Source: Suillus spraguei (taxonomy: Eukaryota; Basidiomycota; Agaricomycetes; Boletales; Suillaceae). From it: DNA of 64,000 bases. The notes beneath the pieces are model-generated. The model was not told the origin of the DNA, did no database searches, and was given only the letters and a program-made list of their open reading frames with translations. How positions within the stretch are numbered: position 1 is the stretch's first letter; the number at the start of each line of letters is the position of its first letter. This document shows, in pieces, positions 44,736 through 56,175 of this stretch. The DNA is taken from contig JABCPU010000286.1 of assembly GCA_016800925.1 (NCBI GenBank), forward strand, positions 23,213 to 87,212, in the 5' to 3' direction. Position numbers and translations under genes: made by a program.

Positions 44736-45361
44736 GCTACTATATGAGTTGTTATTATCTCTACAACATAAACATTATTTATTTATTTGAAAGGATCAAA
44801 TGATCACTTACTCCATGTTTTCATCCATGCAATATTTGCACTTTCTCGAGTCTATTCCTGGGTTGAAGCAAAGAAAAAGTGATGACAAATACTCTCTCAA
44901 GACAAATTTGTGCAAACAGAAAATAAAACCATGACAAATGAATAAATGGAATGTGAAACTGTGACAAATACTCACTCAAGGCAAATGTGTGCAAACAGAA
45001 AAGAAAACTATCATGACACACTGTCACGAATTCCAAATACAAACCATTATTCTTTCCTCAATTTCCCTAAAGTGTCTAAAACCAGTGCTAAGACAAACCC
45101 TAACCTTACTGAACTCCCTGATGAAGATGAAGAGATCTTCTATGATGCTATCGGATAAGATAAGATAAGATAGTATCATGTGATCTTAGAACCTTCTAGA
45201 ATATGATGTTATTACTATGTCACAATTATCACATCGTATGATTCTTACTTCTATTTTATGATTGGCTAATAGTTTCAGACTCAGTTCATATCTCAGTTTC
45301 AATATGTGTATATAGTTAGCTAGTTTCGCTGTAGTAGTTCTTTAGTTCAAACCTCTTGTAT
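44736..45361. other. No supported gene
   Basis: AT-rich, with a short duplicated segment (GACAAATACTCWCTCAAG at ~44884 and ~44965) and a small GATAA tandem repeat at 45157-45175. Confidence 0.5.
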
Positions 45362-46303
45362 CTACACTGTAGCAATCCAAGACATCCTTGCTCCTCTCTT
45401 CTCTTGTGACAACCTTAGTTTGAGTCCTAGTCTCTGCCCTTGTGTTAATTCGTTTGTGGGTTGTGACACACAAAAAAAACATAAAACCAACAAATATATT
45501 GCTGGGTACATCCCACTGGCACTACAATATTCTAGCTCCACTAGAACCCACCGATAGCCAACAGCTGTGGCAAACAAGCCCATGGTAACTGCCAGGTTAG
45601 TTTGGTCAAAAACTACAATATGGGCTGACTTATCTCCTCGGGATTGTTCGACCATCATCTGCATGGCAATGTTATGGCAGGCAATTGCTTCTTCTCTTAT
45701 CTTCTGCAGAGATCATACTTGATCTTCCACAGTAGGAACAGTGGAGTCCAGAATTAGATGAGGAATGGCATGCAGCTCATATTTCATCATCAAGAAGAAT
45801 GGTGATGCATTCTTTGCATTATGTTTTCGGTGGTTGTGTATGAATTCAGCAATAGGAAGATGTTCAATCCAATTTTCGGGGTTATTGCGACAATAGATGC
45901 ACAGGTATGTTTCAAGCTCTTGATTGAGCTGTTCAGTTTGACCATTTGTTTGAGGGTTGTATGCAGTAGACAGGGCAATAGCATGGTCAAGAAGTCATGC
46001 AAGTTCTTTAGATAAGCATGATAGGAATTGTGGTCCATGATCTGAAATAACTTTGTTATGGAGTCTGAATTGGCAATAGACATGCTTTAAAAATAGTTTG
46101 ACAATGCCCTCTCATGTGATGATTTTTAAACAAGGGATAATAATTACCCCCTTCATAAGGCCATGGTCTACCATGACCATGATACTGTCAAAGCCTCTGG
46201 AGACAGGGAGGTCAGTGATTAAATTGACCAAGACCTGGGAGAAATGACGAGTCGCAGATGAGGGAATCAGGGTAAGCGGAGGTCGAACACGGTGAGTATC
46301 CAC
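45362..46303 (-). pseudogene. Family D chromovirus integrase fragment
   Basis: On the minus strand DTHRVRPPLTLIPSSATRHF, LITDLPVSRGFDSIMVMVDH and GLMKGVIIIPC match the integrase of the 50-58 kb element closely, continuing through PQFLSCLSKELA, TAYNPQTNGQTE-like sequence and IREEAIACHNIAMQMMVEQS. Frame breaks and stops are frequent. A TGA after LSKELA sits at the same codon as the TGA at 55317 in the longer copy. LTR A interrupts it at 46304. Confidence 0.82.
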
Positions 46304-46672
46304 TGTAAAGATTCAACCTAACCTGGGCTGTAGATAAACTACCTCCTAAGTTAGTATGTGTGGTCTTGCACTCCATCTAGTCTGCTTCACTTGTCAAACA
46401 AGAGCGTTCGACCATAAAGGGGGATGCCTGTTAGTATAGTCTAATCCTATTCAAACCAGTGAGCGAATGTAGTGTCGAGGTCAGTGGTGAGTTGCCGTGG
46501 CTAGTGAAGATGCTGCCAGAACTAGCGTAGTAAGTAGCGGTACTACCGTGGTCGAAACAATGCTTGGAAATGTTGCATCGAGCGATAATGTTAGCAGTAG
46601 TGGTAAGGTGCGAGCGGTGCAAAGAAACAGTACCAAAAGGCTGTGGTACTTTCAGCAGTAAAGTAGTGGTGA
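46304..46672 (-). repeat. LTR of family A, truncated
   Basis: The U5-side ~370 bp of LTR A, beginning TGTAAAGATTCAACCTAACC on the plus strand. The outer part is missing. Confidence 0.75.
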
Positions 46673-46847
46673 GCATGAACTTATTTTACTAAGTACATTA
46701 TAAATACAGTGAATTCTTACAAAGCATGGCCAAAGGCTGTTGAGTCATCTCAGGGATTGGTCATGCAAAAGCTGACAATAGATGTGCAAGGGATAAACCC
46801 AGGTCTGGTGTCGATTCAATGATCAATACCAGGGCATTCAGGTGGCA
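46673..46847. other. Short spacer, nothing recognised
   Basis: It lies between truncated LTR A and the inverted-repeat arm. No features seen. Confidence 0.4.
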
Positions 46848-47388
46848 GTGTTACAAGAACACCTTCTTGCACCCCTACTATCATTTTTCCTCCTATGTGT
46901 CACCATCTACTCTCATCCTGATGAGGCTTCCATCCTCGTTCTCCGCTACCTTGTCTGGCTTGCCCTCGTCACTCCCTACCTCGCCTATGCTCACCTTCTC
47001 CATCATCATTGAACACATGCACTTTGCATGCCTTCTGCCTTCTTCATGCTTATATGCACCTTTCATGCTTCTCGTGCTTTCTCTGCGCTTCAACATGTGC
47101 AACCTCCTGGTTCATGGGGATCCTCTATTGGCTCTCAAGTACGCTTTGGTATCATCCTATGCATTATCTTTTTATCACTTACCTTTCTTGACTCGTGCAT
47201 CGCCTCATTGGCTCATACCCTTTATACCTTTGGCTCTGCACCTATGACTCCCTTTTGCACATGTGTGCCTTCATTGGTTCATATGCCTCTGACTCATCCA
47301 TGAGCATGCATCTTCCTGTTGGCTATCTGACCTCATACTTAATCCAGCAATACTTACGTATTTGTGCTCCGCTCCAATCCTACATATT
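46848..47388 (+). repeat. Left arm of a long inverted repeat (LTR family E, 3' part)
   Basis: This arm is the reverse complement of 47702-48248 with scattered mismatches. It starts GTGTTACAAGAACACCTTCT and ends CCAATCCTACATAT. The open frames in it are pyrimidine-rich and not protein-like. Confidence 0.8.
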
Positions 47389-47701
47389 GTTAGCGACCTA
47401 GCCAGGTGCTAAGGAACTTGAGTGGTGTCTGCGACGGGTGCTCTTTCAAGAGCAGCGGCCTGTGCATATTGGTCTCCTAGTGTGGAGTGCACTAGTTGCG
47501 TTGGTCGGAGGTGGGCACTACACGCTGTCTCACGACCTACGTCACAGAGATGAGGTTCTTGACGATGATCAAAGACATAGAAGTCATGAGCTTCTACGAA
47601 GTTCAAATAGTGACAATAAGCTTATCAAAAGCTTATCAAAAGAAGTTCAGGGTCGAAGATCAAGTAGATTCAAGTTAAAGAAATACAAAGGCTATTGGTG
47701 C
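47389..47701 (+). repeat. LTR family E, 5' part (centre of the inverted repeat)
   Basis: It begins TGTTAGCGACCTAGCCAGG and is the reverse complement of 48249-48594. It therefore sits in the opposite orientation to the complete LTR E that follows. Confidence 0.75.
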
Positions 47702-48594
47702 ATATTTATACATAAGATTGAAGCGGAGCACGAATACATAAGTATCGCTAGATTAAGTATGAAGTCAGATAGCCAATAGGAAGACGCATGCTCACGAATG
47801 AGTCAGAGGCGTATGAACCAATGAATGCATGCATGTGCGAAAAGGAGTCATAGGTGCGGAGCTGAAATTATAAAGGATACGAGCCAATGAGGCGATGCAC
47901 GAGTCATAGGTAAATGCAAAGGAAAAGATAAAAGGAAATATGACACCAGATGTAGTCCTTGAGCCAAGGAATAGTTTGTGTGAACCAGAGGGTAGTGTGT
48001 GTTGAAGCACAGAGGAGGGCATTGAACGTGACAGAGGCGTCTGATGCGCGAGAGGTGCAAAGAGCGCGAGGAGTACCGGAAGGGTGTGCATTTAGCAGCA
48101 ATGGAGGAGGCTAGTGTAGGTGAGGTAAGGAGTGATGATGGCAAGCCAGACGAGATAGTGGAGGATGAGGATGGAGGCCTCGTTGGGATGAGAGTAGATG
48201 GTGATGCATAGGAGGAAAAATGATAGTAGGGGTGCAAGAAGGGCGCAAGAAGGTGTTCTTGTAACACATATAAATACGTGCAGATACCCTTTGTACTTCT
48301 TTAACTTGAATCTACTTGATCTTTGACCCTGAACTTCCTTTGATAGGCTTTTCATAAGCTTATTTTCTATACTTCAACTTCTTAGAAGCTCATCGCTTCT
48401 AAGTCTATTCGTCATCGTAGAACCCATCACTGAGACGTGGTTGTGAGACAGCCATTGTGCCCACCTCCAACCTGACACAACTAGTGTACTCCACACTAGG
48501 TGACCAATATGCACGGCCCACTGCTCTTTATAGAGCACCCATCACAGACACCACTCAAGTTCCTTAGTGCCTGGCTAGGCCACTAACAGGCAGT
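47702..48594 (-). repeat. LTR of family E, full length
   Basis: On the minus strand it runs from TGTTAGTGGCCTAGCCAGG (48594) to about 47702, some 893 bp. It interrupts the family D RT fragment just after GLNKLP at 48595. No internal coding region of this family is in the window. Confidence 0.7.
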
Positions 48595-48595
48595 T

Positions 48596-48900
48596 TGTTC
48601 AGGCCATCTTTTGCAAAGATGTCAGCAAAATCATGCAGGTAAGACGGGACCAATTCTTCATAGGGTTTCTTTTTCTTATCCTTTTCATCTGTTGCAAATT
48701 CTTGGGCCTTGTTGGTGTACTTCAGAGGAGGAAGGGAGATAATTGGGAAGTTGTTCAAGTCAGGATGTTCCATCATGCATAAGTGGTGTGTCCAAAGATA
48801 CTTCTTCGATAATCCACATACTAACTCCATCAGTGTCATACTCCATGTGCCAAAGGCACAACGGGTGGTGGACTCATGACCTTTTAATGGCAAATATGTT
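48596..48900 (-). pseudogene. Family D chromovirus fragment before the RT domain
   Basis: On the minus strand EYDTDGVSMWIIEEVSLDTP (one frame) and ISLPPLKYTNKAQEFATDEK to LHDFADIFAKDGLNKLP (next frame) parallel residues of the intact copy at 52570-52845. A TGA here replaces the CGA arginine codon that the intact copy keeps in GTSRLEQL. LTR E cuts the fragment. Confidence 0.82.
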
Positions 48901-48960
48901 GTTAATGGTATGAAAAGTTGTGCATCACTTATGGGTACACAGCCTACAGGCCTGCCGACC

Positions 48961-50111
48961 AATACAGACAGAAAATCCACTCTTCACAATTTGTGGCTTA
49001 TCATGTGGCTCATGCATTTCATTGCCTGTGTTGCCTTTGCACTATGGGAGACACATATGTCAAGGTGTCAGTATTTCAACATGACATGGAATATCTCAGG
49101 GGCAGTATGCTGCTGAATGTGCAACCAGTACTTGTGGGTAGCTGGATAAGTAAGCTTCTTTCAGATTGAAAACAATGAGCAAACATGTCTACTTATTAGT
49201 GAATGCGGAGAATTTTTTTGAGAGAGTCTACATACCTGCAGTGTATTATCCACAAAGAGGTATATATGCATAACCATGCATATTCTCACGCCCTTATCCC
49301 TTTCAGAGACCAAGGGTCCTGTGTGTTTCCACCAGATGCTTGAAAAGCATAGTGACACCATAGGAAGAGGTAGAGATGTTCCTATCACAGTTGGGAGCAC
49401 TGAGGTATGAATATCACAACATAATTAGTAATCAGACTACAACAAAAAATTACTAAGGCAGCCACACCAATTTTATTGCTGTGTCATGATACTCCAGACA
49501 GAGCGCTGGAAGGAATGTTTGATGGCTGCTTTCGACAGCCCTGTGATCCTCCTCAAAGATAGGCAGGCAGTAGCGAGCAACAATGTGGCTGAGAAGACAT
49601 TGTCATGTTATTAAAGCCTGCATTAATCTTGCCAGTAGCCCTTGAAAGACAAGGATAGTGTAAGTGCACAACATTGGTGGTGGCTGGCAAGAGCAAGGGG
49701 TGTGGGAGTGTTACCTCCCCCAGTTTGGAAGATTGGGCATGTTGGCAGGTGCATCGGGATGACACATACATATAGGCAGCGGAGAGTGCCAGACTACTTA
49801 CCTTGGCTGAAGGTTCCAGGTGGTTTGGGAAAGGATTTAATGCCAGTGTTGAGTTTTACAGTAACCAAGCCAAATATTAGTAAGTACAGCACATAATAAA
49901 TGACTATATTAAGGCTTACTTATTGGGAAGCCCAGGTCCATTTCGACAGATCCACCTGTGATGTGTGACACACCTGCTGAATTTATCACTTATGAAATTT
50001 ACTAACCCTAAATTAAGTCTAATGCTTGATGCTTGATGCTGTTGAAGTCCAACGCACCAGAAGGAGAAGAGAAGGGAATGGCCGAAGAATCCAAGAAGCA
50101 AGGCACGAGGG
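48961..50111. other. No supported gene
   Basis: Several frames of 60-85 codons occur on both strands (for example 48918-49169, 49161-49400, 49642-49896), which I cannot assign. The last ~110 bp may be part of the RTEMFLH-type gene into which the chromovirus inserted. Confidence 0.35.
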
Positions 50112-50584
50112 TGTTACAGCCATATGTGCCCCCATTCATTCTCTCCTTGTTTCCTTTACTTGTATATTACATAACGTGACTCTGACTCATATGCTCAATG
50201 CATCTGTACTATAGTTGCCTTCCTTCTTTGGATACACACTTATGTTTTCACATCCCTCCTGGTCCGTGCGCACATATTGACCTATTTAAGCACATTGTAT
50301 TATGCTCATATACCTTACTTTAATCTTACTGGGTTTTACCTGGAACATCCTTCGCTTAGGTCTCCAACCTAAGTCGTCTTGAATTGTCTCTAAGTCTAAG
50401 CACTCCTTAGCCTTAGTCTCTATTCTCGTAGAACCTCTTAGACTCTTTGAGGCAGAATCCTTGATAGTACTCGGAACACGTTCCTTGTACTCTCACCTTG
50501 TCCCCTTCTGGACATAGTAGAACTTCCCAGCAGACCGTCTGTGTCTTTTCACTGTCGCTGGTGATGCCATCCCAGTTCGTAACA
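50112..50584 (+). repeat. 5' LTR of the family D chromovirus
   Basis: 473 bp. It contains a TATA-like TATTTAAG at 50283-50290 followed about 30 bp later by ACTTTAATCTT (50317-50327), a likely transcript start. Confidence 0.92.
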
Positions 50585-50585
50585 A

Positions 50586-50596
50586 AAAATTAAAGT
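50586..50596 (+). promoter_or_regulatory. Possible self-priming site
   Basis: AAAATTAAAGT just after the 5' LTR is complementary at 10 of 11 positions to ACTTTAATCTT at 50317-50327, the predicted 5' end of the RNA. No TGG-type tRNA site is present here. Tf1/sushi-group chromoviruses are known to prime from their own 5' end in this way. Confidence 0.45.
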
Positions 50597-50712
50597 CCAC
50601 CTGATCGTCGACTATCCAGTCTTCAACCCTGAAATCTGATAAAGCCCTAACGGACAGCAAGACCGCGCGTGTAGGCACCGAGAAAGTATAACTCACCAGA
50701 TGCATCATCATC

Positions 50713-51486
50713 ATGACGACCACCAAAGAATTTGAATACAAAATCGGCCTCCCAACCGGTTTTGACGGGGATTGTGACAACTCTCTGGAATTCATCCAAT
50801 CATGCAATCTGTGTTTCGACATCAATGAAAAGCTTTACACCACCAATAAGCACAAAATCATTTTCATTACATCCTTCATGACGGAGAAGAACGCCAAATC
50901 TTGGAAAGAACAATTCCTTGCTCACGCCCAGTCAACCGACTCCTCTGGACAAAAAGTTGGTTACGGGACGTTGAAGGATTTTATGAAAAGCTTCAACGAA
51001 GCTTTTGAACCAGTGGATACCAGAGGAACCACATTAACAAAGCTCAGGGACCTCAAACAAGGAAGCGGCAATCTTCATACTTATATCGCTGACTTTGAGG
51101 CACTTGCAGCCAAGGCCCACATCACCGATGATGCCACAAAGATTCAATTCTTCCAAGACGGCCTCAATCTAGGTATCCTAACCAAGCTTTTCGCGCCAGG
51201 AGATGTCTCCGAAATATTCTGTAACATTGTATTGCAATGCATTTCCATTGACAACTCCCACCACCGCCTTCTAGCGATACAAGCACATCATGCTCCGCAG
51301 CAAAAGAAGAAGAACTATGGAAACGTGTGTTACATACCCAATTGTGATTCAAACGCAATGGTTGTAGATCAAATCTCCGATATGGAGAGATCCAAATGTA
51401 TGAAAAAGGGACAATGCTTTGGATGCAAGAAAACCGAACACCGTATTCACAACTGTCCTGAAAGAAAGAAGAAGACTCCACTCTGA
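50713..51486 (+). CDS. Gag of the family D chromovirus
   Basis: A 257-codon frame. The capsid region (FITSFMTEKNAKSWKEQFLA, FEPVDTRGTTLTKLRDLKQG, YIADFEALAAKA) is typical of basidiomycete chromoviruses, and a CCHC zinc knuckle is complete at residues 235-248 (C-x2-C-x4-H-x4-C). The frame ends in TGA at 51484, yet coding-like sequence (QTEVKDEEDEETMRRIIEDF) continues in frame to a TAA at 51547, so the TGA is probably a CGA mutated to a stop. The start is the ATG about 130 bp after the LTR. Confidence 0.85.
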   Translation: MTTTKEFEYKIGLPTGFDGDCDNSLEFIQSCNLCFDINEKLYTTNKHKIIFITSFMTEKNAKSWKEQFLAHAQSTDSSGQKVGYGTLKDFMKSFNEAFEPVDTRGTTLTKLRDLKQGSGNLHTYIADFEALAAKAHITDDATKIQFFQDGLNLGILTKLFAPGDVSEIFCNIVLQCISIDNSHHRLLAIQAHHAPQQKKKNYGNVCYIPNCDSNAMVVDQISDMERSKCMKKGQCFGCKKTEHRIHNCPERKKKTPL

Positions 51487-51548
51487 CAAACCGAAGTCAA
51501 AGACGAAGAAGATGAAGAAACCATGAGGCGGATTATAGAGGATTTTTA

Positions 51549-52136
51549 AACTGGAGAAACAAAGATTCGATGTATGTTTCTCCCAATGTATTACTAAGAC
51601 TTGTACGTGCTGTAGGTGAAAGAAAAGAACTTCGTGTCCCTATCACCCTTCACTCGCGTACACATCTAAAATCTGTCGACACTACCGCTGTTATCGATTC
51701 TGGCGCAGCAGGGACCTTCATTTCTGAGGAGTTTGTGAAACTCCATCAAATCACACGACGAAAGCTTAACAAACCATTTCGAGTTACAACGGCAGATGGA
51801 ACTTGTATCAAAGGAGGACCAATCACACACTACTGCCTCTTAGTGGTAAAAATCGATGATCGGACCATGTATGGAAAGTTCAATATCACCAAACTTGGAC
51901 GAAGAGATCAAATTCTCCTGGGAATCCCATGGCTACATGCCATGGACCCAAGTATAGATTGGGCTGCCGAAGCACTTACCCTCCCTCGAACAACAAAGTC
52001 TGACGAAATCAAAATCAACTTAGATACAGATCGGAAGAAGAACGGACTACCCCCAGTTTTTCATTGTCATCTTAAAAAAATGGCAAAACTCACAACTTCC
52101 GAAACCCCTTGTCACCCCTTTTATTCACATTCCTAA
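51549..52136 (+). pseudogene. Aspartic protease segment of family D pol
   Basis: The frame holds the retroviral-type protease motif VIDSGAAGTFISEEF, then the flap-side RVTTADGT and LLGIPWLHAMDPSIDW. It sits in a different frame from gag and from the following RT; the second frame change is near an A run at 52074-52081. The protease would cut the Gag-Pol product during particle maturation. Confidence 0.85.
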
Positions 52137-54153
52137 TGTGCCAAGAGATCCGGAACCTGAAGTATGAATGCCACGGACTATAAATTCCACCCCTCGTGTA
52201 CAACTGCCATGAGCAGTATCACCTATTCCTCGCATAGAGAAACGCAAGAACAACTCCAAGCCCGAGTATCGAACCGGACCAGAGCCTATTGAGCAATGGC
52301 CAATAGAAGAACAGAAGTATGGAAAAAGGAAAGCGGAAGAAGAAATCCCCGGATGAGATACAAATGTATCAAAACTATCCAAGTTCTATGTCCCTCTGAA
52401 AACTCTTTAAAATACTCCTTCAGCTTCAATTGAAGAAATTCCCGATGAAGAAGAACCTGTGCCCTCGTTGATCCCAACAGAGGATGATGACCAATTCAAC
52501 ACCATGCAAGATGTATGGCATGCGCCAGAAGTACATGAAATTTCCTCTTACGAGCTTGGAGATGGAGAATTCCTTGTGGAATATGACACGGATGGAGTTA
52601 GTATGAGAATCATCGAAGAAGTATCCATGGATACACCCCTCACACGTGATGGAACTTCCCGACTCGAACAACTCTCCAACTACTCCACAATCTCCCTTCC
52701 TCCTCCGAAATACAGTAATAAAGCTCAGGAATTCGCGACGGATGAGAAGGAGAAGAAAAAGAAATATTTCGAAGAATTGGTCCCGGAATATTTGCATGAC
52801 TTTGCAGATGTCTTTGCTAAAGACGGACTAAACAAACTACCTCCTGAACACCCTGGTATTGATCATCGGATCGATACTAAACCCGGTTTTATTCCCCCCA
52901 CGTCTAAGGTTTACCCATTATCGGAAAAAGAACGCGCTGCTGTTAAAATGTTTATCGACGAAAATGTTGCAAAGGGTTTCATCTCAGAATCGAAGTCACC
53001 CCAAGCCAGTGGCTTCTTCTTTGTGGGAAAGAAGAGTGGAGAATTGCGTCCCTGTCAAGATTATTGCTACATCAATGATTGGACAGTCAAGAATGCTTAT
53101 CCGCTCCCACTTCCTATTTCCCTCGTCGCACGCCTTCACAATGCACAGTTCTTTACGAAAATGGATATTTGGTCCGGTTATAATAACATTCGCATCCATC
53201 CTGACGATCGCTGGAAAGCAGCTTTTACTACAGAATTCGGCCTCTTTGAACCGAACATCATGTTCTTTGGCCTTTGCAATTCCCCAGCAACTTTCCAAAC
53301 ATACATGAATCATACCTTCCAGCAGGAAATCAATGAAGTATGGATGGTTATCTACATGGACGATATTCTGATTTTCTCAACGACTATGGCAGAACACCAT
53401 GAACGGACAAGACAGATTTTGATGAAGATATGAAAGGAACATTTGTTCTTGAAACCGGAGAAATGCACCTTCGATGCAGAAGAAGTGGAATACCTTGGAA
53501 TGATAATTCACCCTGGACAAGTTGCTATGGATACCGCCAAAATCAAGGGAATCGCCAAATGGCCAGTTCCAAAATCTGTAAAAGATGTCCAATCATTCCT
53601 CAGCTTTTGCAACTTCTACCGCACATTCATTTCCCACTATTCTGATATCGCCCGACCACTTATTGAATTAACAAAGAAAGACAAGGTCTTTGATTGGTCA
53701 CCCGCATGTATGGACACCTTTGACGAACTGAAACGACGCTTCACATCCCAACCGGTACTTCATAATCCTGACCCTTCCCGACAATTTGCTATTGCTACCG
53801 ATGCTTCGCTTGTAGCAACTGGTGGAGTTCTCTTACAGACCGATGAGAATGGTGTTTATCACCCATGCGCATATCTCTCACAATCTTTGAACCCCGTGGA
53901 ACGCAATTATCAGATCTTTGATTGGGAACTCCTTGCCGTAATCCGGGCATTGAATGAATGGTGTCATTATCTCGAAGGAAATCCACACCCTGTCCTGGTA
54001 TTCACCAACCACAAGAATCTTCTGTACTTTAGAAGTGCACAGAAGCTTACCTGTTGCCAAGCACATTGGCAACTGATTTTGTCTATTTACGACATTGAAC
54101 TGCATCACGTTGCAGGTACTAAATTGGCAGTACCTGATGCGCTATCTCGCTGA
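52137..54153 (+). pseudogene. Reverse transcriptase and RNase H of family D pol
   Basis: After a connector with stops (TGA at 52165, 52210 and 52354; TAA at 52408) the frame 52459-53433 holds ELRPCQDYCYIN, FTKMDIWSGYNNIRI, FFGLCNSPATFQ and the catalytic VIYMDDILIF. A TGA at 53431 stands where arginine is expected. RT thumb and RNase H follow (FLKPEKCTFDAEEVEYLG, DWSPACMDTFDELKRR, IATDASLVATGGVLLQ, FDWELLAVIRAL, FTNHKNLLYF, LPDALSR-type end). A TGA at 54151 ends the frame, again where CGA would be expected (SRxPDYD). The enzyme copies the element RNA into DNA. Confidence 0.9.
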
Positions 54154-56120
54154 CCCGACTATGACTCCGGCAAAGATGATAATGAGGACCAGACTCTCCT
54201 CCCTGACGCTTTATTTGTTCGTCTTATTGACACCGACCTGAAGGATGTATTGTCATCCTCTGACCCCCTTGATGACCCTGTCTTCAAGACAGCATCCAAC
54301 ACCCTTGATGGCGTGTGCCTTCCCCCGATGAAGTCAGCACTCTCTGACTGGAAGATTGAGGAGAACGTCCTCTACTTTAAGAATCGTGCCTACATTCCAC
54401 CAGCACGCCGCCCTGATATCCTGAAATGGTATCATGATCATCCTACCGCAGGACATCCTGGTAGATTCAAAACTGAAGAGCTTGTCAAACGGGAAGCTTG
54501 GTGGCCCGCTGTGACAGACAAACTCAGGCTGGGCTTGAAAAGGTAGTTTTTGCATGGTGTCTCATACTTGGACTTTCCTTACCTTAGGTTCGCACTTTTG
54601 ATGATTACATAAGCACCTCACCTTTCACTCTTTGCACCACCAAGGATTCTACTTAGTTCCAGTACTGTTAGCTCCTCTTTTGATTGAGTTCCTGGGCAGC
54701 TTACCATAGCTCCTCACTCATTTGAGTTCTTGTGCAGCTTTTCTCTTTGTAGATTTTCTAGTTTGGCAGCTTTCATAGCTCACTAGTTAGCTCCTGGATA
54801 CCTAGTTTTCTAAAGTGAACACTACCACTGTCTTTGACTGTCTCCTCTCTCCTTCCCTTGAGTTTTGGCTAGTCAGAAGCCCTTTGGGCTGAACATACTG
54901 CTCCCTGCTTCTTACACCTGTCCCCCCAGGCAGGATTGTTTCTCTACACCGCTATGGGCTCTTATATTCAAAAATACGTCAAAGGTTGCGCCCTCTGTCA
55001 GCAAATGAAAGCGGATACACATCCTGTTCGGCCTCCACTTACCCTGATCCCCTCATCTGCGACTCGCCCCTTTTCTCAGGTCTCTGTCGATCTTATTACT
55101 GATCTCCCCATCTCTGGTGGCTTTGACAGTATCATGGTTGTGGTAGACCATGGCCTTATGAAGGGGGTGATTATTATCCCTTGTCTGAAAACCGTCACTT
55201 CCGAAGGCATTGCCAAATTATTCTTGAAACACGTTTATCGTCGATTTGGACTCCATGACAAAGTAATCTCTGATCGTGGCCCACAGTTCCTATCTCGCTT
55301 CTCCAAGAAGCTTGCCTGACTTCTCGACTACGTCATCGCCCCATCTACGGCTTATCACCCTCAGACCGATGGTCAAACTGAGCGACTCAATCAAGAGCTA
55401 GAAACATACTTGCGCATCTACTGCCGCAATAACCCTGAAGATTGGATAGAACACCTACCAATCGCCGAATTTGTCCACAACCACCGAAAACACGATGCAA
55501 GGAATGCATCACCTTTTTATCTAATAATGGGATACAAACCACGCGCTATCCCTCACCTGATCCCCGATTCATCTGTCCCTGCAGCAGAAGATAGAGTACG
55601 ATCCCTGCAGAAGATAAGAGAAGAAGCAATCGCCTGCCATAACATTGCGATGCAAACAATGGCTGAACGATCCCGAGGGGAGAAGTATACTCCATGGAAG
55701 ATCAGAGATAAGGTCTGGCTATCTGCTGCTAATCTTAGACTCAAACTCCCATCGCGGAAACTTGCACCGAAACGATACGGACCTTTCCCAATCATCGATA
55801 TCTTATCGCCCATCACATGTATGCTCAAACTCCCTCCACAATGGAAAATTCATCCCACTTTCCATGCTTCTGTCTTATCATCCTATAGCAAAACAGACAT
55901 ACACGGCCCGAACTTCCCCGAACCACCACCTGATATTATTGAAGAAGAAGAAGAATACGAAGTAGAAGCAATCCTTTCCCATAAAGGAATCGGCATTCGC
56001 TGACACTATCTTGTGTCGTGGAAAGGATATTCATCAGGAGATAACGAATGGCTCCTGGAAAAGAACTTGAAGAACTCCGCTTGAATCCTGAACGCTTATA
56101 AGAAGCAACACTCCCTCTAA
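54154..56120 (+). pseudogene. Integrase with chromodomain of family D pol (interrupted)
   Basis: The zinc-binding part (WYHDHPTAGHPGRFKTEELV, REAWWPA) is cut by a 438-bp insertion at 54511-54948 and resumes as MGSYIQKYVKGCALCQQMK. The catalytic core shows VDLITDLP, VVVDHGLMKG, ISDRGPQF and HPQTDGQTERLNQELE, so D, D and E are kept. GPFPIIDILSPI and FHASVLSSYS follow, then a chromodomain (YEVEAIL, HYLVSWKGYSSGDNEW) that in relatives targets integration to marked chromatin. TGA codons at 55317, 56001 and 56082 interrupt. The frame ends TAA at 56118. Confidence 0.9.
54511..54948 (+). mobile_element. 438-bp insertion in the integrase gene with 5-bp target duplication
   Basis: CCGCT stands on both sides (54506-54510 and 54949-54953). 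Removing the insert plus one CCGCT rejoins WWPA to MGSYIQKYVKGC in frame, with the spacing normal for this zinc finger. The insert starts GTGACAGACAAACTCAGG and ends TTTCTCTACA. It has no coding capacity. A TG..CA outline and a 5-bp duplication suggest a solo LTR or short LTR-type element, but no second copy is in the window. Confidence 0.75.
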
Positions 56121-56175
56121 CTATTCTTCAGTCAATCAAACCGCACAAGCACTTGATCAACTAAAACCTTTCGAA

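Noticed and set aside
46819..47303. Overlapping open frames of 90-140 codons in 46.8-47.4 kb and on the minus strand at 47.8-48.3 kb
   Set aside because: They fall in the arms of the LTR E inverted repeat, are rich in Ser/Pro/Leu from pyrimidine-rich DNA, and are open on several frames, so composition explains them.
54543..54929. GT..AG boundaries inside the integrase insertion, suggesting an intron
   Set aside because: Splicing these would leave extra residues on both sides, whereas removing 54511-54948 with its CCGCT duplication restores the exact family spacing, so insertion fits better.
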